A stretch of DNA of 64,000 bases, taken from Massilia frigida. Its GTDB lineage: Bacteria; Pseudomonadota; Gammaproteobacteria; Burkholderiales; Burkholderiaceae_D. The stretch's first letter is position 1. Each line of letters starts with the position of its first letter. Positions 16,848 through 27,307 of the stretch are shown in pieces. The stretch spans positions 1 through 64,000 of the forward strand of contig NZ_WHJG01000010.1 of NCBI RefSeq assembly GCF_011682175.1, written 5' to 3'. The position numbers and the translations under genes were made by a program. The notes under the pieces were generated by a model, which made no database searches, was not told the origin of the DNA, and saw only the letters and a list, made by a program, of their open reading frames with translations.

Positions 16848-19169
16848 TTAGCCAATCGGCGTGAGCGTCATGACCTTGATCCTGGCCACCAGCGCCTTGC
16901 CCTTGCGTGCGCGCTTGCCGAAGTGGACCGCCAGGCCCGAGGCCGACAAATCGACCGCGCGCGGCTTGTCGCCCGCCCAGGTCCCGTGCACCGTCACGCC
17001 TTTTTGCGAAATCGGCTGCACCGCCAGCAGTTTTTCCTTGTCTTCCAGCTCGATCAGGGTCACGCCGCGTCCGCCGTTGGTCAGCGTCTTGAGTTCATCC
17101 ATCCCGAACACCAGCAGCTTGCCTTTTTCGGTCAGGCAGGCCACCGCGCTGGCATTGGCCGCGATCACGCGCGGCGGCAGCGGCTGCGCGCCTTCGTCGA
17201 GCGTGATGAAGGACTTGCCGCCCTTGAGCCGGCTGACCATGTCGCCCGCCTTGGCCGCGAAACCATAGCCCGCGTTCGACGCCATCAAGAGCACGGTCTG
17301 TGCGCTACCCGCGAAATAGTGCAGGATGCGCGCGCCGCCCGACAGGTCGACCAGCGTGGTAATCGGCACGCCATCGCCGCGCGCCCCCGGCAGCGCCGCC
17401 ACCGGCACCGAGTACACCTTGCCGTTGTCGCCGAAGCCGAGCAGGGTGTCGACGGTGCGGCACTCGAAGGCCGCATACAGCGAATCGCCCGCCTTGAAGG
17501 TGAACTGCGCCACATCGTGGCCCACGCCGGTGCGCGCGCGCACCCAGCCTTTTTCGGACACGATCACCGTGACCGGCTCGTCGACGATTTTTTGCTCGGC
17601 GGTGGCGCGCTGCGCTTCTTCGATCACGGTGCGGCGCGCATCGCCGAACTGCTTGGCGTCGCTCTCGATCTCGCGGATGATCAGGCGCTTCATGGTCGAC
17701 GGATTGTCGAGGATGTCGCGCAGGCTGCCTTCTTCCTTGCGCAGTTCTGCCAAAGCCTGCTGGATCTTGATCGTCTCCAGGCGCGCCAGCTGGCGCAGGC
17801 GCAGTTCCAGGATATCCTCGGCCTGGATGTCGGAGAGGCGGAATTCGGCGATCAGCGCGGCCTTCGGCTCGTCCGAATTGCGGATGATGTGAATCACCTT
17901 GTCGATATTGAGCAGGACCGCTTCGCGTCCTTCCAGAATGTGAATGCGGTCGTTGACCTTGCCCAGCCTGAAATCGGTACGGCGGCGCACCGTCACGAAG
18001 CGGAAATCGATCCACTCCTGCAGGATTTCGCTCAAGCCCTTCTGGCGCGGCCGTCCGTCGCCGCCGATCATCACCAGGTTGATCGAACTGGACGACTCAA
18101 GCGAGGTATGCGCCAGCAGCATCAGCATGAACTCAGCCTGGTCCTGGTTCTTCGATTTCGGCTCGAATACCAGGCGCACCGGCGCGGCGCGGCCGGATTC
18201 GTCGCGAATCGTATCGAGCGAGCCGAGGATGGTTTGCTTGAGTGCCAGCTGTTCGGGCGTGAGCGCCTTTTTCCCCAGCTTGATCTTGGGGTTGGTCAGC
18301 TCCTCGATCTCTTCGAGCACCTTTTGCGACGACACGCCCGGCGGCAGTTCCGACACCACCGCCTGCCACTGGCCGCGCGCCAGCTCTTCGATCTTCCAGC
18401 GCGCGCGCACCTTCATCGACCCGCGTCCGCTGGCGTACATGTCCGAGATCTGCGCCGGCGGCGTGATGATCTGGCCGCCGCCCGGGAAATCCGGCCCCGG
18501 AATGAGCGTCATCAGTTCGGCGTGGGTGATCTTGGGATTGCGGATCATGGCCACGGTGGCGCGCGCCACTTCGGTCAGGTTGTGCGAAGCGATTTCGGTG
18601 GCCAGGCCGACCGCGATGCCGGAGGCGCCATTCAACAGCACCATCGGCAGGCGCGCCGGCAGGGCTTTCGGTTCGGCGTGTTCGCCGTCGTAGTTGGGCT
18701 GGAAGTCGACCGTGCCTTCATCGATTTCTTCGAGCAGCAGCTTGCCGATGGGGGTCAGGCGCGCTTCCGTGTAGCGCATCGCCGCCGCGCCGTCGCCGTC
18801 GCGCGAGCCGAAGTTACCCTGGCCATCGATCAGCGGATAGCGCAGCGAAAAGTCCTGCGCCATGCGCACCAGCGCGTCGTAGATCGACTGGTCGCCGTGC
18901 GGGTGCAGTTTTCCCATGACGTCGCCGACCACGGCGGCCGACTTGCTTGGCTTGGCGGTCGCGCTCAGTCCCAGTTCATTCATCCTGTACAAGATGCGGC
19001 GCTGCACCGGCTTCTGGCCATCGCACACGTCGGGCAGGGCGCGGCCCTTGACGACCGACACGGCGTAATCGAGATAGGCGCGCTCGGCGAAGGTCGACAG
19101 CGTCAGCGTTTCGACGTCTTCCGGTGGCGGCGGTGGAGGTGGTTCAAACAGATTCGATTGTGAGGACAT
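16848..19169 (-). CDS. parC: DNA topoisomerase IV subunit A
   Basis: A 773-residue protein, the normal size for ParC. It forms the breakage-reunion subunit of topoisomerase IV, which unlinks daughter chromosomes. The N-terminal domain has [18 protein letters not shown] sequence ([19 protein letters not shown]) and the active-site tyrosine Y133 in [12 protein letters not shown]. The GyrA/ParC tower and coiled coil follow, and the C-terminal beta-pinwheel lacks a clear GyrA-box, which separates it from GyrA. The N-terminus has a run of prolines ([13 protein letters not shown]). It is the last gene of the parE-hscC-J-parC row on the minus strand, 78 bases after the J-like gene. Confidence 0.95.
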   Translation of the reverse strand: MSSQSNLFEPPPPPPPEDVETLTLSTFAERAYLDYAVSVVKGRALPDVCDGQKPVQRRILYRMNELGLSATAKPSKSAAVVGDVMGKLHPHGDQSIYDALVRMAQDFSLRYPLIDGQGNFGSRDGDGAAAMRYTEARLTPIGKLLLEEIDEGTVDFQPNYDGEHAEPKALPARLPMVLLNGASGIAVGLATEIASHNLTEVARATVAMIRNPKITHAELMTLIPGPDFPGGGQIITPPAQISDMYASGRGSMKVRARWKIEELARGQWQAVVSELPPGVSSQKVLEEIEELTNPKIKLGKKALTPEQLALKQTILGSLDTIRDESGRAAPVRLVFEPKSKNQDQAEFMLMLLAHTSLESSSSINLVMIGGDGRPRQKGLSEILQEWIDFRFVTVRRRTDFRLGKVNDRIHILEGREAVLLNIDKVIHIIRNSDEPKAALIAEFRLSDIQAEDILELRLRQLARLETIKIQQALAELRKEEGSLRDILDNPSTMKRLIIREIESDAKQFGDARRTVIEEAQRATAEQKIVDEPVTVIVSEKGWVRARTGVGHDVAQFTFKAGDSLYAAFECRTVDTLLGFGDNGKVYSVPVAALPGARGDGVPITTLVDLSGGARILHYFAGSAQTVLLMASNAGYGFAAKAGDMVSRLKGGKSFITLDEGAQPLPPRVIAANASAVACLTEKGKLLVFGMDELKTLTNGGRGVTLIELEDKEKLLAVQPISQKGVTVHGTWAGDKPRAVDLSASGLAVHFGKRARKGKALVARIKVMTLTPIG

Positions 19170-19247
19170 GTACGTAGGTGCTTATGAAAATTGAGTGTGT
19201 TTGTTTGGGTGTGCGGCGCTCGATCCCGCGCGCGGCAGGGGCGGGGC

Positions 19248-20192
19248 TCAGCGCGACCATCCCCTGCCCTGGACGACGGCTACCCACCGTTCGACGATAT
19301 CGGCATCGAGCCTGAGGTCGAGCATCTCGCCATGGTAGCAGTGGACCAGTTCAAGCAGTTCGCGCATGCGTTCCGTGAACGCGGCATCGGGATACCTGCC
19401 GATGACGCCGCGCGGGTCGCCGTCGAGCAGCGCCCGCACCACCTCGTCCTCCAGGGCCAGCTGGCAAAAGTGCGCGTACGAGCGCTGGGCGCGCAGGCGC
19501 GCCAGCATCATGCCGGTTTCGTCTGGCATCTGGCGCCCCACGAAACTGGCGTCGTCGACCCAGCCGAAGTGCACTGCCATCGCTTCGCGGAAGTCGTCCT
19601 CGCAGCCTTCGCCGGCGCAATACTGGACCGCGCACTCCTCGAAGCAGTCGCGCACCTCGATATTGAGCAGTTCCTCGCCGGCGAACAGCTGTGCCAGCCG
19701 CTGGCGCGTGTCCTGGTGCGCGCGCGTCAGGAATGCGGCCCAGACGCGGCGCGCTTCCACCACGGGCGAAGCGGATCCGGTCCCCGGGATCGGGACGGGC
19801 AAGGGCGGCGGCAAGCGATATTGCTCGGGTTCCGGCTTCGGCTGCGACGGATCGAATTCATAAAAGGCGGTGTAGACGGGTACGTCCTGCGGCGCTTCCT
19901 CGCGCGCCGGCGCCGCATCCGGGTCGAATTCGTAGGCCGCCATGTAGACCGGCGGCTCGTACTCCGTCTCCGTCTCCGTCTCCGGCTGGCGCGGGGCGGG
20001 TTCCTCGTCCGGCCAGTCCATGTCATGCGCCTGGCGCGCCAGCTGCAGCGCGGCCTGGTAGGCATCGTTGAGGATCTGGAAGGCGACCGGATCGTCTTCC
20101 GGACGGGTCACCTTGAGCATGGCCGCGTAGGCGCGCTTGATGGCGCGCTCATCGCGGCTGGCCTTCATTCCGAGCACGCTCCAGACGTTCAT
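19248..20192 (-). CDS. J-domain-like co-chaperone with degenerate HPD motif
   Basis: A 314-residue protein. Residues 3-50 match a J-domain (VWSVLGMKASRDERAIKRAYAAML... NDAYQAAL), but the HPD tripeptide that stimulates Hsp70 ATPase is replaced by R30-P31-E32. A low-complexity linker rich in Glu, Pro and Tyr follows (about 58-140, two MAAYEFDPD/TAFYEFDPS-like repeats). A helical C-terminal domain (about 150-314) has no family name I recognise. Its ATG overlaps the end of hscC, so it is translationally coupled to that Hsp70 and almost certainly its partner. E. coli HscC also works with atypical J-proteins (DjlB/DjlC). Confidence 0.8.
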   Translation of the reverse strand: MNVWSVLGMKASRDERAIKRAYAAMLKVTRPEDDPVAFQILNDAYQAALQLARQAHDMDWPDEEPAPRQPETETETEYEPPVYMAAYEFDPDAAPAREEAPQDVPVYTAFYEFDPSQPKPEPEQYRLPPPLPVPIPGTGSASPVVEARRVWAAFLTRAHQDTRQRLAQLFAGEELLNIEVRDCFEECAVQYCAGEGCEDDFREAMAVHFGWVDDASFVGRQMPDETGMMLARLRAQRSYAHFCQLALEDEVVRALLDGDPRGVIGRYPDAAFTERMRELLELVHCYHGEMLDLRLDADIVERWVAVVQGRGWSR

Positions 20193-21898
20193 AGGAAGGA
20201 ACTCCCGCCAAGGTCGCGCATGACGCGCGTGAGCGTCTCGCGCGCGCTGCGCATGGCCGATGGCTGCTGCGTATTGAGCACCGCCGTAAAGGCCGCGATG
20301 TGCTGCGCCAGGTATTCGCGCTCATGGCCCAGCAACTGCTCGTAGAGGCGGTCGGCCTGCGCCACCAGGGTGCGGTTTTCGATCTTGTCGCGCGGGTGGA
20401 TTTTCAGTTCGCTCAGTTCGGCCAGGCGCTTTGCCACGTCGGCCTGGGTCATCACGCCGGCATTTTCGGTGATGACCAGCGTGTGCTTTTCCTGGGTCGG
20501 CAGCACCGTAATCTCCGCTTCGAGCACGCCGCTGATATCGTAGGTGAAGCGCACGTCGGCGCTGACTTCGCCGGCGCGTTTCGCCTCGATCGGGAAATTG
20601 AGCTTGCCGAGGAAGACGTTGTCCGACACCCGGCGCGACTCGCCCTGGTACACGTGCACCACCAGTTCCTTCTGGTAGTCGTTGATGGTGGTGATATTTT
20701 CCACGCGCGAGACCGGCACCGTCGAATTGCGTTCGATGATCGGCAGGTAATGGCCGCCTTCGTACTTGTTCGGGCCGATTTCGCGCGCCACCGAAATGCC
20801 GAGCGAGTAGGGCGCCACGTCGGTCATCACCACTTCGGAGAGGGCGGCGTCGCGCGCCATCAGGCCCGCCTGCACCGCGGCGCCGAGGGCGATCGCCTGG
20901 TCGGGATCGAGGCTGATCGACGGGAAGCGCCCGAACATGCGCGCGGCCAGCTTGCGCACCAGCGGCATGCGGGTGGCGCCGCCGGCCAGCACCACCGTAT
21001 CGAGTTCGGATGCCTTGATGGTGGCGTCGCGCAGCGCGCGTTCGACCGGGGTGCGCAGGCGGGCGATCAGGTGGTCGCACAGCAGCACGAACAAATCCTC
21101 GGTCAGTTCCCAGCTGTATTCCTGGCCGCCCATGTGGTAGGCCATGCGCGTGCTCAAGCTGTCCGACAGGGCGCGCTTGGCGCGTTCGGCTTCCGCGCGC
21201 AGGCGCTGGCGCTGGGTGCCGGTCAACTCGGTGCCGTCCAGGGCCTTGGACAGGCCGCTGCGCGAGAGGAAGGCGTCCACCAGCACGCTGACAAAGTCTT
21301 CGCCGCCGAGGAAATTGTCGCCGGCGGTGGCGCGCACTTCCATCACGCCCTCGAACAGGTCGAGGATGGAGACGTCGAAGGTGCCGCCGCCCAGGTCGAA
21401 CACGAGGAATTTGGTTTCGCGCTTGGTGTCCTGGATGCCGTAGGCCAGCGCCGCGGCGGTTGGTTCGTTGAGCAGGCGCTCGACGCGCAGCCCGGCCAGC
21501 TGGCCGGCCACCCGGGTCGCCTTGCGCTGGGCGTCGCTGAAGTAAGCGGGCACGGTGATGATGGCTTCCTCGACCTTTTCACCGAGCCAGGCTTCGGCGT
21601 CTTCCTTGAGCGAGCGCAGCACCATCGACGAGAGCTCCTCGGGGCGGAACTTGCGCGCCCCGAGCTGGGTTTCGCGTTCGCTGCCCATGTAGCGCTTGAA
21701 CATGGCCGCCGTCATATGCGGATGGGTCTGCAGGCGCGCGCGCGCCGCTTCGCCGGTCAGCACGGTGCCGTCATCATCCATGCCAACGCAGGAAGGCGTG
21801 AGGAAGCTGCCCAGTGCGTTCGGGATGAGATGTGCCTTTCCGTCGCGCCACACCGCCGCGAGACTATTGGTGGTGCCCAGGTCGATGCCGATAATCAT
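20189..21898 (-). CDS. hscC: HscC-type Hsp70 chaperone
   Basis: A 569-residue protein, shorter than DnaK (about 640) and the size of HscC. The ATPase domain shows the phosphate-1 loop [36 protein letters not shown] and the [13 protein letters not shown] motif. The substrate domain (about 375-500) is followed by a short helical lid. The long C-terminal tail of DnaK is missing. HscC is a specialised cytoplasmic Hsp70 that does not replace DnaK; in E. coli it is linked to sigma-70 modulation and stress. It lies between parE and its coupled J-like partner. Confidence 0.9.
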   Translation of the reverse strand: MIIGIDLGTTNSLAAVWRDGKAHLIPNALGSFLTPSCVGMDDDGTVLTGEAARARLQTHPHMTAAMFKRYMGSERETQLGARKFRPEELSSMVLRSLKEDAEAWLGEKVEEAIITVPAYFSDAQRKATRVAGQLAGLRVERLLNEPTAAALAYGIQDTKRETKFLVFDLGGGTFDVSILDLFEGVMEVRATAGDNFLGGEDFVSVLVDAFLSRSGLSKALDGTELTGTQRQRLRAEAERAKRALSDSLSTRMAYHMGGQEYSWELTEDLFVLLCDHLIARLRTPVERALRDATIKASELDTVVLAGGATRMPLVRKLAARMFGRFPSISLDPDQAIALGAAVQAGLMARDAALSEVVMTDVAPYSLGISVAREIGPNKYEGGHYLPIIERNSTVPVSRVENITTINDYQKELVVHVYQGESRRVSDNVFLGKLNFPIEAKRAGEVSADVRFTYDISGVLEAEITVLPTQEKHTLVITENAGVMTQADVAKRLAELSELKIHPRDKIENRTLVAQADRLYEQLLGHEREYLAQHIAAFTAVLNTQQPSAMRSARETLTRVMRDLGGSSFL

Positions 21899-21926
21899 GG
21901 TTCAGTGTCCGTTTGCGCTGCCGCAA

Positions 21927-21980
21927 ACCGGGGTCTGACCTCTGTTTAGAAATATTTCGAATCAGAGGTCAGACCCCGGT
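21927..21980. repeat. Perfect 18-bp hairpin of the GGGGTCTGACC family
   Basis: Arms 21927-21944 and 21963-21980 are perfect reverse complements (ACCGGGGTCTGACCTCTG) around an 18-base A/T-rich loop. It sits between the parE stop and the hscC start, where it could attenuate read-through from parE or be a mobile repeat. The arm is nearly identical to the ends of the 40.3-40.9 kb element. Confidence 0.8.
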
Positions 21981-21991
21981 GTTGTGACAAA

Positions 21992-23989
21992 TCAGATGTC
22001 GGCTTCGGTTTCGTTGCCGTGCTCTTCGATCCAGGCGCGGCGGGCCGCGGCTTCGCCTTTGCCCATCAGCATGTTGAAGCGCGCCGAAGCATCGATGTGG
22101 CTGAAGTCGCCCAGCGATACCGGCAGCAAACGCCGCGTGTCCGGGTTCATCGTGGTTTCCCACAACTGTTCTGCGTTCATCTCGCCCAGGCCCTTGAAGC
22201 GCGAAATGCTCCAGCTGCCTTCCTTCAAGCCTTCTTTCAGCAGCTTGTCCTGGATCGCCACCAGTTCGCCATCGTCGAGCGCGTACAGCTTCTGGATCGG
22301 CTTCTTGCCGCGCGCCGGGGCGTCGACCCGGTACAGCGGCGGGCGCGCCACGCAAATGTGGCCGGGCGCGAACAGGGCCGGGAAGTGCTTGAAGAACAGG
22401 GTCAGCAGCAATACCTGGATGTGCGAGCCGTCCACGTCCGCATCCGAGAGGATGCAGATCTTGCCGTAGCGCAGGCCCGACAGGTCGGGCGTGTCGCCCA
22501 CGCTGTGCGGGTCGACCCCGATCGCCACCGCGATGTCGTGGATTTCATTGTTGGCGAACAAGCGGTCGCGGTCGGTTTCCCAGGAGTTGAGCACCTTGCC
22601 GCGCAGTGGCAGGATGGCCTGGAATTCCTTGTCGCGGCCCATCTTGGCCGAACCGCCCGCCGAGTCGCCCTCGACCAGGAACAATTCGTTGCGGGCGATG
22701 TCGCTCGATTCGCAATCGGTCAGCTTGCCTGGCAGAACCGCCACGCCGGAGGATTTTTTCTTTTCGACTTTTTGCAGCGAACGCAGGCGCGACTGGGCCT
22801 GGCGGATCACCAGTTCGGCCAGCTTGCGGCCGTATTCGACGTGCTGGTTGAGCCACAGTTCGAGCGGCGGCTTGGCGAAGGTCGAGACCAGCCGCACCGC
22901 GTCGCGCGAGTTGAGGCGTTCCTTGATCTGGCCCTGGAACTGCGGATCGAGCACCTTCGCCGACAGCACGAAGGAGACGCGCGCGAACACGTCTTCCGGC
23001 AGCAGCTTGACGCCCTTCGGCAGCAGCGAGTGCATCTCCACAAAACTCTTGACCGCGCCATACAGGCCGTCGCGCAAGCCCGATTCGTGGGTGCCGCCGT
23101 TCGAGGTGGGAATCAGGTTGACGTACGATTCGCGCACCACCGCGCCTTCTTCGGTCCACGCCACCACCCAGGCCGCGCCTTCGCCTTCGGCAAAGCCGTC
23201 GGTTTCGCCGTTCGAATACTGGGCGCCTTCGAACACCGGAATCAGGGTTTCGCCGCTGGTGCCTTGGGCCAGCATTTCATTGAGGTAGCCGCGCAAGCCT
23301 TCGTCGTACTTCCAGGTCGTCACGTCGCCCGTCTTGGCGATGGTGAGCGTGACCGTCACGCCGGGCAGCAGCACCGCCTTGGAGCGCAGCAGGCGCGCAA
23401 GCTCGACCTGCGAGATCGCGGGCGAGTCGAAATACTTGGGGTTCGGCCAGGCGGTCACGCGGGTGCCGCTCTTCTTGCCGTCGCGCGGCGCGGGGATCGA
23501 TGCCAGCGGCTCGATCACGTCGCCGTCGGCAAACGCCATCTTGTGCAGGCCGTTGCCGTTGTCTTCCTTGCGCCAGACCGTGATTTCCAGGCGCGAGGAG
23601 AGCGCATTGGTGACCGAGACGCCAACCCCGTGCAAGCCACCCGAGAAGGCGTAAGCGCCGCCCGAGCCCTTGTCGAATTTGCCGCCCGCGTGCAGGCGCG
23701 TAAAGACGATTTCCACCGTCGGCACGTTTTCTTCGGGATGCAGGCCGACCGGAATGCCTCGGCCGTCGTCTTCGACCGTGATCGAGCCGTCCACGTTGAC
23801 CGTCACGCCGATGTTCTTGCAATGCCCGCCGAGCGCTTCATCGGAGGCGTTGTCGATCACTTCCTGGATGATGTGCAGCGGATTTTCCGTGCGGGTGTAC
23901 ATGCCCGGACGCTGTTTGACGGGTTCGAGTCCCTTGAGGACCCGGATGGAGGATTCGCTGTAGTCGGATGCAGGTTTTTTGGTGGCCAT
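21992..23989 (-). CDS. parE: DNA topoisomerase IV subunit B
   Basis: A 665-residue protein of ParE size, the ATPase subunit of topoisomerase IV. The GHKL ATPase shows EVIDNASDEALGGHCKNI, DDGRGIPVG and the ATP-lid GLHGVGVSVTNALSS. The Toprim domain has FLVEGDSAGGSAKMGRDKEFQAILPLRGK, with metal ligands in DADVDG (SDADVDGSHIQVLLL). The end, TRRLLPVSLGD, is typical. It starts at MATKKPASDYSESSIRVLKGLEPV. It heads the minus-strand row and is divergent from the receiver-like gene at 24.1 kb. Confidence 0.96.
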   Translation of the reverse strand: MATKKPASDYSESSIRVLKGLEPVKQRPGMYTRTENPLHIIQEVIDNASDEALGGHCKNIGVTVNVDGSITVEDDGRGIPVGLHPEENVPTVEIVFTRLHAGGKFDKGSGGAYAFSGGLHGVGVSVTNALSSRLEITVWRKEDNGNGLHKMAFADGDVIEPLASIPAPRDGKKSGTRVTAWPNPKYFDSPAISQVELARLLRSKAVLLPGVTVTLTIAKTGDVTTWKYDEGLRGYLNEMLAQGTSGETLIPVFEGAQYSNGETDGFAEGEGAAWVVAWTEEGAVVRESYVNLIPTSNGGTHESGLRDGLYGAVKSFVEMHSLLPKGVKLLPEDVFARVSFVLSAKVLDPQFQGQIKERLNSRDAVRLVSTFAKPPLELWLNQHVEYGRKLAELVIRQAQSRLRSLQKVEKKKSSGVAVLPGKLTDCESSDIARNELFLVEGDSAGGSAKMGRDKEFQAILPLRGKVLNSWETDRDRLFANNEIHDIAVAIGVDPHSVGDTPDLSGLRYGKICILSDADVDGSHIQVLLLTLFFKHFPALFAPGHICVARPPLYRVDAPARGKKPIQKLYALDDGELVAIQDKLLKEGLKEGSWSISRFKGLGEMNAEQLWETTMNPDTRRLLPVSLGDFSHIDASARFNMLMGKGEAAARRAWIEEHGNETEADI

Positions 23990-24148
23990 GTCTAAGTTCT
24001 TTATGCGGATGCCTGCGCATTCTATCTTGTCGGACGGAAAAGGAGATAAATTGACTTGGATGAATGTGCTTGCCAGCCCGGGCGATTGTGGTTAGATTTG
24101 TACGCACACCAAGAAGTGTGTATAGAAACATTCCATAAGTTAGCAAAA

Positions 24149-24976
24149 ATGCATGCAAAAAGGCAATTACTGAGCGTTCGCCTGTTGGGCTTTCCTTCCG
24201 CCGAGGGATCCGAACTGGGGACGGCGCTCGCGCATCCCCCGCGCGACGGGCCGTCGTATTCTTGCTTGCTCGGCGATAGTTTGCAAGAGCCGGACCTGGT
24301 CATTGCCAATGGCGACGACCTGAGCGCGCTGGCCGCCTTGCTGGCGTGGCAGCCGGATGTGACCCGTCCCGCTCTGGTGATCGGCTCGGCCGGGATGGAG
24401 TTTCCCTGCGCCCAGCTGGCGCGTCCGCTCGACATGTTCCAGATGTTCAAGCTGCTCACCGAGATGGGACGCAAGCGCGCCGACGCGCTGACCGGCATGC
24501 TGGCGCCCGAGGCGCCGCCGGTGCACGAGCGGCGCCGCCGCATCCGCCTCGATCTCGACATCACCGATCCGGTCGATTTCGTCAAGATGCGGCGTGTTGC
24601 GCCGAACGGCGCGGTGCTGATCGTCGACAAGCGCGGCGCACTGCGCGACCATGTGGCGCGGCTGCTGTCGGCGCACCAGGTGTCGGTGGAGTGGACCGAG
24701 AGCGCGGCGGCCGCCGTGCGCCTGTGCGCGGAGACGCCGGTGTCGGTGGTGATGATCAATACCTCGACCCCCGGCATCGATCCGTATGCGCTGTGCAGCG
24801 AGATCAAACAGCAGGAAGGCGCCGAGCGCATCGCCGTGGTGCTGCTGGTGAACCAGGCCTCGGGCTACGACACGGCGCGTGCGCGCACGGCCGGCGTGCG
24901 CGGCCTGCTCGACAAGCCGATGGCCGACCGCCACCTGGTCGCGGCGCTCAAGAAGCTGCTGTCGCTGCCGCCCTGA
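24149..24976 (+). CDS. Response-regulator-like protein with degenerate receiver domain
   Basis: About 275 residues from the ATG at 24149 (MHAKRQLLSVRL). The N-terminal 150 residues match nothing I can name. Residues about 153-272 follow the CheY-like receiver pattern: GAVLIVDKRG, VVMINTSTPGIDPYALC, and LDKPM with the conserved lysine K256. The phospho-acceptor aspartate, expected in the VVMIxTSTPG position, is asparagine (N204). Only one of the usual acidic pair is kept (D160 followed by K), and the signalling Ser/Thr is also replaced. It therefore cannot be phosphorylated in the normal way and is a pseudo-receiver. It is divergent from parE; no histidine kinase is nearby. Confidence 0.7.
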   Translation: MHAKRQLLSVRLLGFPSAEGSELGTALAHPPRDGPSYSCLLGDSLQEPDLVIANGDDLSALAALLAWQPDVTRPALVIGSAGMEFPCAQLARPLDMFQMFKLLTEMGRKRADALTGMLAPEAPPVHERRRRIRLDLDITDPVDFVKMRRVAPNGAVLIVDKRGALRDHVARLLSAHQVSVEWTESAAAAVRLCAETPVSVVMINTSTPGIDPYALCSEIKQQEGAERIAVVLLVNQASGYDTARARTAGVRGLLDKPMADRHLVAALKKLLSLPP

Positions 24977-25045
24977 GTGCGTGCCGGTCACAATTTTGTT
25001 ACAACTTTGAATCGTGCGCTTGCATGGGAGCGCTATATTTAAGGC

Positions 25046-26044
25046 ATGCCCGATACCGACAAGCCCTTGCAGCCAAGCGCTGTTCCAGTTCCTGATCCTG
25101 CTCCCGAGCAGGACAAGGATGGCGTCCATGCGGCGCGCGTGCCCGACCGCCGTTCCGACGCGCTGCCGCGCTACCACAAGGACAGCGACACGCCGCTGGC
25201 GCTGGCGCGCCGCGTGCTGGCCTCGCGCTGGCGCAATCTGCGCGACAGGATCGGGCGCGATTTCATGCGCCGCACCCTGCGCATTGGCGTCTCGGCGCGG
25301 ATTTTTCATCCGGAGCCCGGGTCGACGGGGCTACGCAGCAAGAACCTGCAATACCTGGAAGAGTCGATCGCGCAGTGGGTGATGTCGCGCGATGTGCTGG
25401 TATTTATGATCCCGACGGTCAATACCAACGGCCTTCTCCATCCGAGCAATATCACCTTGCGTCATTACGCGCGCCATCTGGACGGCCTGGTGCTGCAGGG
25501 CGGGGCCGACGTGTCGCCGCAGACGTATTCGGAAAGCCCCACCCGGCCCGAGTGGAGCGGCGACCGCGCGCGCGATGTGTACGAACTCGAACTGCTGCAC
25601 GAATTCGTCGATGCGGGCAAGCCGGTGCTGGGGATTTGCCGCGGCTGCCAGTTGATCAACGTGGCGTTCGGCGGCACCTTGTACCAGGATGTGGCGACCA
25701 ATGTGCCGGCGGCGCACGCGCACGTGCACAGCGATTACGACGCGCACCGGCACAAGGTGATTTTTCCCTCGGGGTCGTCGCTGGGGCGCATGTTCCCGGA
25801 TGTGCGGCGGCCGGTAGTCAATTCGATTCACCACCAGGCGGTCAAGGACCTGGGGCGCGATATTCTGGTCGAGGCGATGTCGGACCCGGATGGGATCATC
25901 GAAGCGATCCGCTATCAAAGGGCGAATTTTGTGATGGGATTGCAGTGGCACCCGGAGTTTCATCGGGCCGGCGGGGTGGATTTATTGGATTGCACGCCGA
26001 TTCTGGATGAGTTTTTGCGCGCCGCGCGCGAGACGCGGCTCTAG
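25046..26044 (+). CDS. Class I glutamine amidotransferase-like hydrolase (peptidase C26, PuuD-like)
   Basis: A 332-residue protein. Residues 78-330 match gamma-glutamyl-gamma-aminobutyrate hydrolase-type enzymes: the nucleophile elbow LGICRGCQLINVAFGGTLYQD has C198, and the His-Glu pair is in QWHPEFH near residue 308. The first 75 residues are an extra, proline- and charge-rich extension with no visible domain. Relatives cleave gamma-glutamyl compounds formed in polyamine breakdown. It is monocistronic, followed by a REP-like palindrome. The substrate is inferred only from family. Confidence 0.88.
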   Translation: MPDTDKPLQPSAVPVPDPAPEQDKDGVHAARVPDRRSDALPRYHKDSDTPLALARRVLASRWRNLRDRIGRDFMRRTLRIGVSARIFHPEPGSTGLRSKNLQYLEESIAQWVMSRDVLVFMIPTVNTNGLLHPSNITLRHYARHLDGLVLQGGADVSPQTYSESPTRPEWSGDRARDVYELELLHEFVDAGKPVLGICRGCQLINVAFGGTLYQDVATNVPAAHAHVHSDYDAHRHKVIFPSGSSLGRMFPDVRRPVVNSIHHQAVKDLGRDILVEAMSDPDGIIEAIRYQRANFVMGLQWHPEFHRAGGVDLLDCTPILDEFLRAARETRL

Positions 26045-26048
26045 CATC

Positions 26049-26093
26049 GTCGTCTCTGGCATTGCCAGAACCGACTTCCCGCGCAGGCGGGAA
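26049..26093. repeat. REP-like double palindrome, copy 3
   Basis: An imperfect hairpin (26049-26075, CTGGC/GCCAG core) is followed directly by the TTCCCGC/GCGGGAA palindrome (26076-26093), the same order as copy 1 at 6.5 kb. A second short inverted pair (CCGTCGTT/AACGACGG, about 26106-26136) closes the unit. It lies between convergent genes. Confidence 0.7.
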
Positions 26094-26184
26094 CCCAAGT
26101 TCGTTCCGTCGTTGTGGGCGGCGCCATGAACGACGGAGGTTGGTGCGGCAGGTTTGGCGGTGGATATAGCAAAAGCGGCGGTTG

Positions 26185-27306
26185 TTAGCGCTTGCCTCGG
26201 AACCGCCTGATCGCCGCATTCACCATCCCCTCCGCGCTCCCCTGTTCCTCATACTGCCTGCGTAAATACGTCGCATCGCTCGCCTCCTGCGCCGCCGTCG
26301 ACAAATGCCGCAGCGCGCCCAGGCTTCCGAGCGCCTCGCCATGCGGCTCCAACTTGCGCAGCGTAGTCAGGATATCCTCGCGCAGCGACATCGTCTCGTA
26401 CGTCTTCGGATGCGTAATCGCCCCATCGAGCCCGAACCGGCACGCCTGGAAGCGGTTGAAGTTATACACAAGGTAGTCATCTTCCACCGGCGGCTCTTCG
26501 CGCCGCTCCAGCAGATGCCGGCACAGCGCTTGCAGATACCCGGCCAGCGCCGCCGCCCGTTCCACCGTCAGCGGCGTGTCGCACACGCGCAGCTCGATGG
26601 TTCCGTACTCCGGCTTGGGCCGCACATCCCAGTAAAAATCCTTCATGCTCTTGATGATGCCGGTGCGTTCCATCTTCGCGAAATACACATTCGCGAACTC
26701 GTCCCAGCTCAATGTGAACGGCGCGCGTCCGCTCATCGGAAACGCGAACACGGAATTCAGGCGTGCCGAATCGAACAGGCTGTCGTGCCCCTGCACGAAC
26801 GGCGACGACGCCGACAGCGCGATAAAGTGCGGAATATACCGGTTCAGCGAGTGCAGCAGGAACATCGCATCGTCGCCCGAGGCGCAGCCGATGTGCACGT
26901 GCTGCCCGAACACCGTGAACTGCTTGGCCAGGTAGCCGTACAGCGACGACAGTTCCTGGAAGCGCTGCTTGGGAAAGATCTTTTGCTCCGACCAGTGCTG
27001 GAACGGATGCGTGCCGCCGCCGCACAAACCGATATTGAGGCGGTCGCCCGCGGCCACCAGGATGTCGCGGATCTCCAGCAGTTCGGCCAGCAGCGGCAGG
27101 TGGCTCGAATGCACGCTCGAATTAATCTCGATCATGCTCTCGGCGATTTCGGGCGTCACATTCCCGGGGAAGGGTTTTTGCGCCAGCAGGTGCAGCAAGT
27201 CCGGGCTGGCGGCGGTCAGGTCGAAGTCCGACAGGCTGACCAGTTGCAGCTCCAGTTCGACGCCAAAGGTCAGTGCCTTCGATTGGGCAAACGGTTCAAG
27301 CGCCAT
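26185..27306 (-). CDS. YbdK family carboxylate-amine ligase (glutamate-cysteine ligase type 2)
   Basis: A 373-residue protein of the usual size for YbdK/GCS2. Signatures are the N-terminal [36 protein letters not shown] and [17 protein letters not shown]. The family joins carboxylates to amines with ATP, and YbdK has weak gamma-glutamylcysteine synthetase activity in vitro; its true substrate is uncertain. It ends 140 bases from the C26 hydrolase and starts 1 base after the antiporter stop, so it is cotranscribed with the antiporter. Confidence 0.9.
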   Translation of the reverse strand: MALEPFAQSKALTFGVELELQLVSLSDFDLTAASPDLLHLLAQKPFPGNVTPEIAESMIEINSSVHSSHLPLLAELLEIRDILVAAGDRLNIGLCGGGTHPFQHWSEQKIFPKQRFQELSSLYGYLAKQFTVFGQHVHIGCASGDDAMFLLHSLNRYIPHFIALSASSPFVQGHDSLFDSARLNSVFAFPMSGRAPFTLSWDEFANVYFAKMERTGIIKSMKDFYWDVRPKPEYGTIELRVCDTPLTVERAAALAGYLQALCRHLLERREEPPVEDDYLVYNFNRFQACRFGLDGAITHPKTYETMSLREDILTTLRKLEPHGEALGSLGALRHLSTAAQEASDATYLRRQYEEQGSAEGMVNAAIRRFRGKR

Positions 27307-27307
27307 C

